Shown piece after piece: positions 27,023-34,871 of a DNA stretch of 64,000 nucleotides. The DNA comes from JAEMQF01 sp963775015 (GTDB lineage: Bacteria > Pseudomonadota > Gammaproteobacteria > Burkholderiales > Burkholderiaceae_C): the NCBI GenBank assembly GCA_963775015.1, contig CAVZHI010000001.1, positions 434,001 to 498,000 on the forward strand, in the 5' to 3' direction. A program made the position numbers and the translations under genes. Every line of letters starts with the position of its first letter. Position 1 is the stretch's first letter. The notes beneath the pieces were generated by a model that worked only from the letters and a program-made list of their open reading frames with translations, ran no database searches and had not been told where the DNA came from.

Positions 27023-28525
27023 TTACGGCCGGCGCCGGGTGGCTGCCGCGAGCTTGCGCCAGGGCAAGTCCGCCGGGTCGGCAGCCATCGGGCCCGCCGC
27101 CTTGGCCACCAGCACGTGGCTGGCGTAGGGTTGAAAGTCAGCGCGAAAGTGGTTCGAACTCTTCACGACGACGATTCGCATGCGCTCGGTGTGGATGCCC
27201 AGCATGCGCAGCAACTCGCGGTCGAGCAGTTGTTTCTTCCCGCTCACGACGGCGATGCGAATGCCGTCGATTTCCAGGCATGCGCTGAGGCCCAGGCGCA
27301 CTGTCAGGCCGGTCATCATCGGCCCCGTGAGCGTGCACCTGCCGTCGCTCAAGGCGCGCACCTTGAAGCGGCCGCGCAGCGGCGGGTCGCTCGGCTGGCC
27401 GGTGAAGGTGGGCACGGCGGTGCCCAAGGCGAGATCCAGATCGGCGCCGATTCCTGCCTCATGCGCAGCGCGCGCCGCCGCTGCGTCGAACAGCAGTCCG
27501 AGCGCCACTTGGCCGGGAAAGCGCTTGCCCGCGCCTTGCGCGATCAACGCGTGCAACATGCCGGTCGTGTTGCTGTCGCCACCGGCGCCGGGGTTGTCTT
27601 GCGTGTCGGCAATCACGACCGGCTTGGCTGCGACGTCGGCCAAACGCAGCGCCTGCGTGACGGCCTCGCGCGCTTCGAGGAACTCGAGCTTCCACTGGCT
27701 GGGCTCGGCGACACGCCGGTAAAGCTGCTCGACTGCACGCGCCGCCCCCGCGCCATGGCCCCACACCATCGGCGCGCACTCGTCGAAATCGGACGCCGGA
27801 AAGCCCATGCAAAAGCTTAAGCACGCACCGTGCTCGCGCTCCAACGCTGTCAGCTCGTCGTAGAGCGTTTTTGCGGGTTCGGTCCACGTGCTTTGCGCGT
27901 TGAGCGGTATCAGGAACGGCAGGCGCCGCGAATGCATCGGCTCACGCTGCCCCGCCTTGAAACGCCGCGAAAGCAGCTCGGCGGCGCGCTCGCCGGTGTC
28001 GGCCATGTCGATGTGCGGGTAGGTGCGGTACGACACCAATCCATCCGCCTCGCGCAGCATGCGCTGCGTCACGTTCGCGTGCAGGTCCAGGCTCGCGACG
28101 ATCGGCACATGAGGCCCGACGAGGGCGCGCAGCCGCGCGAGCAGTTCGCCTTCGCTGTCATCCGCGTGTTCGGCGACTGCCGCGCCGTGCAGGTCGAGGT
28201 AGATCGCGTCCAGGCCTTTGGCGCTGCGCGCGGCAATCGCGTCTTCACAAATCACCTCGGCGATGCGCTCGAACGCGTCGCGCGTGACGTAGGACGACGG
28301 GATCGCGCCGGCCCAACATGACGGCACGAGGCTCCAGCCAAAACGCTTCGCGGCGGCGATGAACCCAGCCACCGGAATGTTGATCCCGCTCAATGCGTCT
28401 TGCATCGCCTGGCCGCGAACAAAGGCGGGAAACGAATCGCCGCGCGAGAATGCGGCCCAATCGGCCAGGCTCGGCGCGAAGGTGTTCGTCTCGTGCTGGT
28501 AGCCAGCGATCAGGATTTGCGCCAT
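27023..28525 (-). CDS. M81-family metallopeptidase (MlrC-like)
   Basis: 500 residues. MlrC-type proteins are zinc enzymes named for degradation of the cyanotoxin microcystin, but most homologues serve unknown peptides or small amides. Metal-ligand motifs are visible in GYQHETNTF at the N-terminus, YLDLHGAAV, ASLDLHANVT, the TYPHIDMADTG loop and IADTQDNPGAGGDSNTTG. The ATG at 28525 is chosen because the family begins directly with AQILIAGYQHETN. It forms an operon with the EamA transporter downstream and is divergent from the TctC gene. Confidence 0.9.
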   Translation of the reverse strand: MAQILIAGYQHETNTFAPSLADWAAFSRGDSFPAFVRGQAMQDALSGINIPVAGFIAAAKRFGWSLVPSCWAGAIPSSYVTRDAFERIAEVICEDAIAARSAKGLDAIYLDLHGAAVAEHADDSEGELLARLRALVGPHVPIVASLDLHANVTQRMLREADGLVSYRTYPHIDMADTGERAAELLSRRFKAGQREPMHSRRLPFLIPLNAQSTWTEPAKTLYDELTALEREHGACLSFCMGFPASDFDECAPMVWGHGAGAARAVEQLYRRVAEPSQWKLEFLEAREAVTQALRLADVAAKPVVIADTQDNPGAGGDSNTTGMLHALIAQGAGKRFPGQVALGLLFDAAAARAAHEAGIGADLDLALGTAVPTFTGQPSDPPLRGRFKVRALSDGRCTLTGPMMTGLTVRLGLSACLEIDGIRIAVVSGKKQLLDRELLRMLGIHTERMRIVVVKSSNHFRADFQPYASHVLVAKAAGPMAADPADLPWRKLAAATRRRP

Positions 28526-28662
28526 GGTCAGGTCACTCGGGGTTGCATACACTGCGGTGCAGCCCGGGCCGACGCGCAAGAAATGAAGTGTACGCACGGG
28601 CCCGCTCGGGCGGCGCCGGTGGGCCGAACGACCCCTTTCAAGCAACTCTTGGAGACGATGAA

Positions 28663-29655
28663 ATGAAGATGCACAGCATGTGGTCGGTGGCCTTGTCGAC
28701 GTGCGCCATCGCTTTGGCGATCTCGGCACCTGCCCCGGCCGACGCGCAGGCCTGGCCCACCAAGACCGTCACGCTGGTCATTCCGTTTGCCGCAGGCGGC
28801 CCGACCGACGTGATGGGGCGCACCTTGTCGGTGGCGCTGACCAAGGCGCTGGGCCAGAGCGTCGTCGTCGAAAACAAGGTCGGCGCCGGCGGCACGATCG
28901 CCGCGGGTTATGTGGCGAAGGCGGCGCCCGACGGCTACACCTTCTTCCTGCACCACAACGGCATGGCGAGCTCGACCGCGCTGTACCGCAAGCTCGCGTT
29001 CAACCCGCTCACCGACTTCGAATACGTGAGCCAGGTGGCCGACGTGCCGATGACGATGCTCGCGCGCAAGGATTTCCCGGCGAACACCTTCGCCGAGATG
29101 ATCGCCTACGTCAAGGCGAACGCGGCGAAGATCAATCTCGCCAACGCCGGCCTGGGCGCGGTGTCGCACCTGTGCGGCATGCTGTTCCAGCAGGCGCTCG
29201 GCGTCGACTTGCAGACGATTCCATTCCAGGGCACGGCGCCGGCGCTGAATGCGCTGCTCGGCGGCCAGGTCGACGTGATGTGCGACCAGACGACGCAGAC
29301 GATTCCGCACATCAAGGCCGGCTCGGTGAAGTTCTACGGCGTGACGACGAAACAGCGCATCAAGGCGCTGCCCGACGCGCCGACCTTGCACGAGCAGGGA
29401 TTGAAAGACTTCGAGATGGTCGTCTGGCACGGCATCTACGCGCCCAAGGGAACGCCCGCCGACGTCCTGGCGAAGATGAACGCGGCGTTGCGCGTGTCGC
29501 TGAAAGACGCCGAAGTGATGCGCCGTTTTGCCGAACTCGGCGCTGAGATCGTTCCCGAATCGAAGCAGACGTCCGCGGGCCTGCAAACCTGGTTGAAGAG
29601 CGAGATCGATCGGCTCGGGCCGTTGATTCGGGCGGCGGGGAAGTTTGCGGATTGA
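28663..29655 (+). CDS. Bug/TctC-family tripartite tricarboxylate transporter binding protein
   Basis: 330 residues with a signal peptide (cleavage near PADAQA, about residue 29). It shows the Bug family sequence order: WPTKTVTLVIPFAAGGPTDV, VVENKVGAGGTIAAGYVAKA, PDGYTF, GAVSHLCGMLFQ and VVWHGIYAPKGTP. Such proteins bind carboxylates or amides in the periplasm and are greatly expanded in Burkholderiales, mostly as orphans, which is also the case here (no tctAB nearby). It is divergent from the MlrC gene. Confidence 0.92.
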   Translation: MKMHSMWSVALSTCAIALAISAPAPADAQAWPTKTVTLVIPFAAGGPTDVMGRTLSVALTKALGQSVVVENKVGAGGTIAAGYVAKAAPDGYTFFLHHNGMASSTALYRKLAFNPLTDFEYVSQVADVPMTMLARKDFPANTFAEMIAYVKANAAKINLANAGLGAVSHLCGMLFQQALGVDLQTIPFQGTAPALNALLGGQVDVMCDQTTQTIPHIKAGSVKFYGVTTKQRIKALPDAPTLHEQGLKDFEMVVWHGIYAPKGTPADVLAKMNAALRVSLKDAEVMRRFAELGAEIVPESKQTSAGLQTWLKSEIDRLGPLIRAAGKFAD

Positions 29656-29724
29656 TGGCCTGAGGCCCGGCGGCGAGCCGCACGGGCCTGACTACACTGC
29701 GCCACCACAGCCGAGGTGAGCGCA

Positions 29725-30030
29725 ATGAACCCCGAGCAGCGGGCACGCGAGACCATTGATCAGCTGCTCACGGCGGCTGGCTGGGCTGTGCAAAGCGTTT
29801 CTTCGGTCAACTTGCACGCGGCACGTGGTGTCGCGATTCGCGAGTTCCCGCTCAACCCCGGCCACGGCTTCGCCGACTACCTGCTCTATGTGGACGCCAA
29901 GGCCTGCGGCGTGATCGAGGCCAAGAAGGCCGGCGCCACGCTCACCGGCGTGGAGGCGCAATCCGCGCGCTATGCCCAGGGTGTGCCTGCCAGCCTGCCG
30001 GCGTGGCACTGGCCTTTGCCGTTCGCCTAT
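29725..30030 (+). pseudogene. Type I restriction enzyme HsdR, N-terminal fragment
   Basis: About 100 residues of the HsdR N-terminal nuclease region: PEQRARETIDQLLTAAGW, REFPLNPGHGFADYLLYV and CGVIEAKKAGATLTGVE. This contains the PD-(D/E)xK signature (Asp in FADYLL, E-A-K in VIEAKK). The homology stops at WHWPLPFAYES near 30030, where sequence of another gene begins in a different frame. The helicase domains are absent. It is the left edge of the decayed defence island, and a partner hsdM fragment lies at 34164. Confidence 0.75.
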
Positions 30031-31141
30031 GAATCCGGAGCAGCGCTGGACGCACCGCGTCACCGTGGACGGCAAGTGGGCGCCGAACCTGTTCAACTTT
30101 TACTACCGCGTGTACCCGCGGCTGGTCGATGGGCTGGACGTGCCGTTCAAGCTCGACCCCCAAGCCACTCGCATTGCCGAAACTCATGTCCATGAAGCGT
30201 TGCGCGAGGCACTGGTCAACACACTGATCCATGCCGACCATCAGTCATCGCGGCCCATTACCGTGATCAAGCGGCAGGACGCCTTTGTGTTCTTCAACCC
30301 GGGGCGGCTGCGCATTCCGCGCGAGGCGCTGTACCAGGGCGGAGTGAGTGACCCGCGCAACCCCAATGTGCAGAAGATGTTCCAGATGCTGGGCCTTGGG
30401 GAGAAGGCGGGGTCGGGATTTCAGAAGATCCTGCGCGCATGGCGCGAGCAGCACTGGATGATTCCGCTGGTGGCCGAGAATCCGGCGCTCGAGATGACGC
30501 GCGTGTGGCTGCCGCTGGCGAGCATGATTCCCAGCGACGTGGAGCAGGAGTTGCGCGTCATCGTGGGTGACGCGTACCAGGGCCTTGATGAACTGGGACG
30601 TGTGATCCTGATGCTGGCGCACCGGTTCGACGAGATCGGTAACGCCGACATCCAGCCTTATCGGGCAGAGCATCCGCGGGAGATTGGCGTTCGGCTCAAG
30701 CAGTTCGTGGAAGCCGGTTGGCTGGAAAAGGAGGGGCACGGCCGGGGCACGCGCTACCGCTGGCCTTCAAAGGTATCAGCCGATTTGTTTGGCGCAGGCA
30801 ATGGCCGAGCGCCGGACTCCGAACATTCGGCAGCCAGGTCCGAACAAATCGAGTCGGGGTCCGCACATTTGGGGTCCGAACAGTTGGAGCGGCTCAGAAC
30901 ATTGGCGGCTCCGATGCACGACAAGGCCAAGGTGTCAAAGGGTCTGGCCGAGCACACGATCCTGGCGGTGTGTGCGGACGAATGGCTGTCGTTGCGCACC
31001 ATGGCCCAGTTGCTGGCACGCGACCCAGACTCGCTGCGGAATCATTACATCAACCCAATGCTTCGCGACGGCCGCCTGCTCGCGCGAGTACCGGGCAAAC
31101 CGAATCATCCAGGTCAAGCCTACAAAGCCAGCGCGAGATGA
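30029..31141 (+). CDS. Truncated RecG-like/AlbA-type ATP-binding regulator (lacks N-terminal domain)
   Basis: 370 residues from an ATG created at the hsdR junction. The protein begins in the middle of the RecG C-terminal-like HATPase_c_4 domain (THRVTVDGKWAPNLFNFYY, then HEALREALVNTLIHADH and FFNPGRLRIP, GSGFQKILRAW). It continues with a winged-helix part (GRGTRYRWP) and a C-terminal helical domain. The Schlafen AlbA_2 nucleic-acid-binding domain normally present at the N-terminus is missing. An intact-order paralogue lies at 32266. The coding frame itself is undisturbed, so a shortened protein could be made. Confidence 0.72.
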   Translation: MNPEQRWTHRVTVDGKWAPNLFNFYYRVYPRLVDGLDVPFKLDPQATRIAETHVHEALREALVNTLIHADHQSSRPITVIKRQDAFVFFNPGRLRIPREALYQGGVSDPRNPNVQKMFQMLGLGEKAGSGFQKILRAWREQHWMIPLVAENPALEMTRVWLPLASMIPSDVEQELRVIVGDAYQGLDELGRVILMLAHRFDEIGNADIQPYRAEHPREIGVRLKQFVEAGWLEKEGHGRGTRYRWPSKVSADLFGAGNGRAPDSEHSAARSEQIESGSAHLGSEQLERLRTLAAPMHDKAKVSKGLAEHTILAVCADEWLSLRTMAQLLARDPDSLRNHYINPMLRDGRLLARVPGKPNHPGQAYKASAR

Positions 31142-31299
31142 GCTGCCCCGTTGCTCAGCGCGCCACTGCAAACCGATGAACGCTCGTACTCCCCCGGAAG
31201 GCCCCCAATGAGCGTCAGACTCCCCCCAATCGCCCGGCGACTCCCCCCCAAGCGCCGAGGACGCTCCGAAACGCCGCGCATGCAGGATGGAACGACAAG

Positions 31300-31337
31300 A
31301 TACCCAATTAGGGTATTCTCATGCCCAGTATGGGTAT
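31300..31337 (+). promoter_or_regulatory. Paired palindromic operator at the nucleotidyltransferase start
   Basis: Two 17-nt inverted repeats of the same geometry, six bases, five-base spacer, six bases: ATACCC-aatta-GGGTAT (31300-31316, perfect) and ATGCCC-agtat-GGGTAT (31321-31337, one mismatch). Their starts are 21 nt apart, two helical turns, so two dimers would sit on one face of the DNA. The second copy covers the ATG at 31321. Auto-repression by the adjacent winged-helix protein is inferred. Confidence 0.55.
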
Positions 31338-31956
31338 TGCAAAGAAGAGACCGCCAAGGAAGGCGCGCGCAGGAAGCCTCGCAGACGCGTTGTTCTCCGG
31401 CACGCAGCAGCGCGTGCTGGCGTGGCTGTTCGGCCAGCCCGAACGCAGCTTCTACGCCACCGAGTTGATCGGACTGGCGGGTGCGGGCTCCGGTGCGGTG
31501 CAACGGGAACTCGCGCGCCTGGCGCAGAGCGGGCTCGTCACGGCGCGCGCGGTCGGCAACCAAAAGCATTACCAGGCCAACCCCGAGGCACCCATCTACG
31601 CCGAGTTGTGCGGCATCGTGCAAAAGACGGTGGGCCTGGCCGAGCCCTTGCGCGAGGCGCTGGCGCCACTCGCCGCGCGCATTCGGGCGGCATTCGTTTA
31701 TGGGTCGGTTGCAAAGCGCGAAGACACGGCTTCGAGCGACATCGATCTGATGCTGATCAGCGACGAGCTGGCCTACCCCGATCTGTATGCAGCGCTCGAG
31801 GAAGTGAGCACGCGGCTCGGCCGCACGCTGAACCCGACGATCTACACGCCGCAGGAACTGGCTAAGCGCGTCAAGCGAAAAGAGGCGTTCGCCACGCGCG
31901 TGCTGGCGCAACCCAAGTTGTGGCTGATCGGAGCCGAAGGTGCCCTCGGCATTTGA
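31321..31956 (+). CDS. Winged-helix protein with MNT-type nucleotidyltransferase domain
   Basis: 211 residues. The N-terminal half (about 18-85) is a winged helix-turn-helix (QQRVLAWLFGQPERSFYATEL, GAGSGAVQRELARLAQSGLV). The C-terminal half is a minimal nucleotidyltransferase with the catalytic motif GSVAKREDTASSDIDLMLI, that is GS-x9-D-x-D. Such antitoxin-like MNT proteins modify a HEPN toxin partner, and the gene that follows begins with the expected partner sequence. Start at ATG 31321; ATG 31330 is an alternative, and both lie within the operator. It overlaps the next gene by 17 nt. Confidence 0.83.
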   Translation: MPSMGIAKKRPPRKARAGSLADALFSGTQQRVLAWLFGQPERSFYATELIGLAGAGSGAVQRELARLAQSGLVTARAVGNQKHYQANPEAPIYAELCGIVQKTVGLAEPLREALAPLAARIRAAFVYGSVAKREDTASSDIDLMLISDELAYPDLYAALEEVSTRLGRTLNPTIYTPQELAKRVKRKEAFATRVLAQPKLWLIGAEGALGI

Positions 31957-32269
31957 CAACCTCTGTGGTGCGGGCAAGCCGCTGAAGGCGGAGCCACCCG
32001 ACGCCGACGAGTTCGCCGGCCTGAAGCGCTCCGGCCTCGCGCGCTTGAAGGACGGGCGCGGCATGTATGAACCGCGGCAGGAGCTGATCGGCAATGGCGT
32101 GCTGGCGGCCGAAGGCAGCGGCTATCGCTTCTCGCAGGACTATGTGTTCACCTCGCCCTCCACGGCCGCCGCGGTGGTGCTGGGGCGCAGCGCGAACGGG
32201 CGCATCGAGTGGAAGGATGGGCAGGGGCGGACGCTGAAGGAATTGCAGGCGCAGGAGGCGGCTGCGTGA
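31940..32269 (+). CDS. Chimera: HEPN-partner N-terminus joined to DUF4357 C-terminus
   Basis: 109 residues from a GTG. The first 38 residues (SAFDNLCGAGKPLKAEPP, then DEFAGLKRSGLARLKD) are the stereotyped start of the HEPN-like partner of the wHTH-nucleotidyltransferase. From about GRGMYEPRQELI the sequence is instead a DUF4357 domain (FTSPSTAAAVVLGRSANG, IEWKDGQGRTLKEL), found at the end of GIY-YIG and restriction-associated proteins. The join is in frame. The HEPN catalytic region is lost, so the toxin should be inactive. It overlaps the upstream gene by 17 nt and the next by 4 nt (GTGA). Confidence 0.7.
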   Translation: MPSAFDNLCGAGKPLKAEPPDADEFAGLKRSGLARLKDGRGMYEPRQELIGNGVLAAEGSGYRFSQDYVFTSPSTAAAVVLGRSANGRIEWKDGQGRTLKELQAQEAAA

Positions 32270-33937
32270 ACACGGCCGAACTCACCGCCCTGCTCGATCG
32301 CCTGCGCGCCGAGCCGCGCGAGGCCGAATGGCTTGAGTTCAAGACCAACCGCTATGAACCCCAGGGTTTGGGCGAGTACCTGTCGGCGCTGGCCAACTCG
32401 GCCTGCTTGCTTGGCAAACCGCGGGCCTATCTGGTGTTCGGCATCCAAGACGGCACTCACGCGGTGGTGGGAACCACGTTCGATCCGCACGCCGAAAAGG
32501 GCAAGGGCGAGCAACTATTGCCGCTGTGGTTGTCTGTAGGCCTGCACCCGAACGTGGGTTTCGAGATTCATCCCTTCACCTACGAAGGTGAGCGAGTCGT
32601 TCTTTTCGAGGTGCACCCCGCGTTCGACCGGCCAGTGGCTTTCTACGGCACGGCGTATGTGCGCGACGGCACGAGCAAAACAGAACTGAAGAAATACCCC
32701 GAGAAGGAGCGAGCCATCTGGCATCGCCGCGTGGACTGGAGTGCGCAGGTCTGTGAGCAGGCAACGCTGGACGATCTGGACCCTGAGGCGTTGATCAAGG
32801 CGCGGCGCGAGTACACGACGAAGTTTCCGCAGCAGGCCGCCGACGTGGCGGGCTGGGACGATGCGACGTTTCTCAACAAGGCGAAGCTGACGATCAAGGG
32901 TGCGTGACGCATGCGGCGCTGCTGCTGCTGGGCCGGGCCGAGGCGGCCACGCTGTTGGCGCCGGCCGTCGCGCGCATCAGCTGGATGCTGAAGAACGAGC
33001 GCAACGAGGAGCTGGACTACGAGCATTTCGGGCCACCGTTTCTGCTCAATGTGGACAAGGTGCTTGCGCGCATTCGCAACCTCACGCTGCGGGCGCTGCC
33101 CGATGGCACGCTGTTTCCGGTGGAGCTGACGCAGTACGACCCGTGGGTCATCCGCGAGGCGCTGCACAACTGCATCGCGCATCAGGACTATGGCCTGCGC
33201 GGGCGCGTGCAGGTGGTGGAAACGCCGGACTCTCTGCTGCTCACCAACGTGGGCGGCTTCTTGCCGGGCCGTGTGGAAACGGTGATCGAGCAGGACGCGC
33301 CGCTGGAGATCTACCGCAATCCGTTTCTCGCCGATGCGATGGTGAGCCTGAACATGATCGACACGCAGGGCGGTGGCATCAAGCGCATGTTCCAGAAGCA
33401 GCGCGAGCGCTTCTTCCCGATGCCGGACTACGACCTTTCGCAACCCGAACGGGTGATGGTGACGCTGCGCGGGCGCATCCTCGACGAGCGCTACACGCGG
33501 CTGTTGATGGCGCAGACCTCGCTCGACCTTGGCCTGATCATCCTTCTGGACAAGGTACAGAAGGGGCAGCGCGTTTCCGCGGAAGAGAGCAAGCAGCTTG
33601 AAGGCCGCGAAATTGGTGGAGGGCCGCTACCCGAACCTGATTGTGGCTGGACGAGCTGGCGGCTGTAGCGGGACAGAAGGCCGAGCACATTCGCAACCGC
33701 GGCTTCGACGGCCAGTACTACCGCGACATGATCGTGGCACTGGTGCGCGAGCATCAGCCCGTGTCGCGGGACGATATTGACCGGTTGCTGCTGAGCAAGC
33801 TGCCCGAGGTGCTGACGCAGGCGCAGAAGATCGCCAAGGTCCACAACCTGATTTCGTCACTGTCCGGCAAGGTGATTCGCAACGGGGGCACCCGGCAGGC
33901 GCCGCGCTGGGTTCTCATTGAACAAAGAAAACAATGA
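32266..33937 (+). CDS. Schlafen AlbA_2 domain ATP-binding protein, three frameshifts
   Basis: Restored length about 556 residues. The N-terminal AlbA_2 domain (EWLEFKTNRY, EYLSALANSACLLGKPRAYLVFGI) is followed by a RecG-like HATPase_c_4 domain (WVIREALHNCIAHQDYG, TNVGGFLPGRVETVI, GGGIKRMFQKQRERFFP) and a C-terminal winged helix (QYYRDMIVALVREHQPVSRDD). A base is missing near 32905 (restores VTHAALLLLGRAEAA); extra bases lie near 33594 and 33650. Net +1 matches 1672 nt. Family members act in phage defence or as transcription regulators next to restriction systems. The GTG start overlaps the previous stop. Confidence 0.75.
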
Positions 33938-34163
33938 ATGAGCGGCCGAGCTAGTCCAAGGCAGACGAGAAATTCGTTGCCCGACAACAGCTTGGCTTTG
34001 TTATCCCGGCGGCGGCAAAAAACCCCACAAACAAAGGCTATCAATGCGGCCGGTGCCAACGGCCGAGGTTCCAACATTGCGTTCGGAGCTCCCAACATAA
34101 GGCGCCGGGGTTCCAACCCAAGCGCCCGAAGCTACCCACTTTTCGTGCATCGATGAACCAAGA

Positions 34164-34835
34164 ATGAACGCCTCCACCCTCGTCCAGAAACTCTGGAACT
34201 ACTGCAACGTCCTGCGCGACGACGGCATGAGCTATGGCGACTATGTCGAGCAGCTCACCTACCTGCTGTTCCTGAAAATGGCCGACGAGCGCAGCCGGCC
34301 GCCGTTCAATGTGGACGGTCGTCAGCCGGGAATCATCCCCGCCGCCTGGGCCTGGCCCTCGCTGCTGGCGCTGGATGGTGACGAACTGTTCGACCACTAC
34401 CGCCACGCGCTCGAAGCGCTGGCGCAGCAGAAGGGCACACTTGGGCCTGATCTTCGGCAAGGCGCAGAACAAGTTCCAGGACCCGGCCAAGCTGCGCCGC
34501 CTGGTCGTGGGCCTGATCGACGCCGAGAACTGGTCGGCGGCGACCTCGACGAATTCGTGCGCCTGTACAACCCGGCGAATCGTTTCGACCGCACGCCGAG
34601 GTGGAGCGCCGATAACCCCGAGGGCTGATGGCGCGGCTGCGAAGTCGTCGAGCTCATGGCGCGCGACAAGGCGAGCCTGGACATCTTCTGGCTGCGCGAC
34701 GAGACGCTGGCCGACAGTGACAACCTGCCGCCGCCAGAGGTGATCGCACAGGAAATCGTCGACGACCTCGAGGCTGCGTTGGAGCAGTTCAGGTTGATCG
34801 CAGGCGACTTGGGCGCTGAAAGCGCAGCCACATGA
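34164..34835 (+). pseudogene. Type I restriction-modification methylase HsdM with internal deletion
   Basis: The first 110 residues are the HsdM N-terminal helical domain (LVQKLWNYCNVLRDDGMSYGD, YVEQLTYLLFLKMADERSRPP). One extra base near 34440 shifts the frame (GLIFGKAQNKFQDP). At about 34535, right after LIDAENWSA, the sequence jumps to the HsdM C-terminus (DEFVRLYNPANR, then DKASLDIFWLRDETLADSDNL and EIVDDLEAALEQFR). The whole SAM-binding and NPPF catalytic core, about 300 residues, is absent. An in-frame TGA (34626-34628) also interrupts the tail. No hsdS is present. Non-functional. Confidence 0.78.
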
Positions 34836-34871
34836 ATGCCGCCTTCGCGGTGACACGCTGACAGCGACCCT

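Noticed and set aside
33938..34163. A possible small gene between the AlbA_2 gene and hsdM
   Set aside because: The 72-codon frame there has no homology and low-complexity content; repeated ccaac/ggttcc words suggest degraded sequence.
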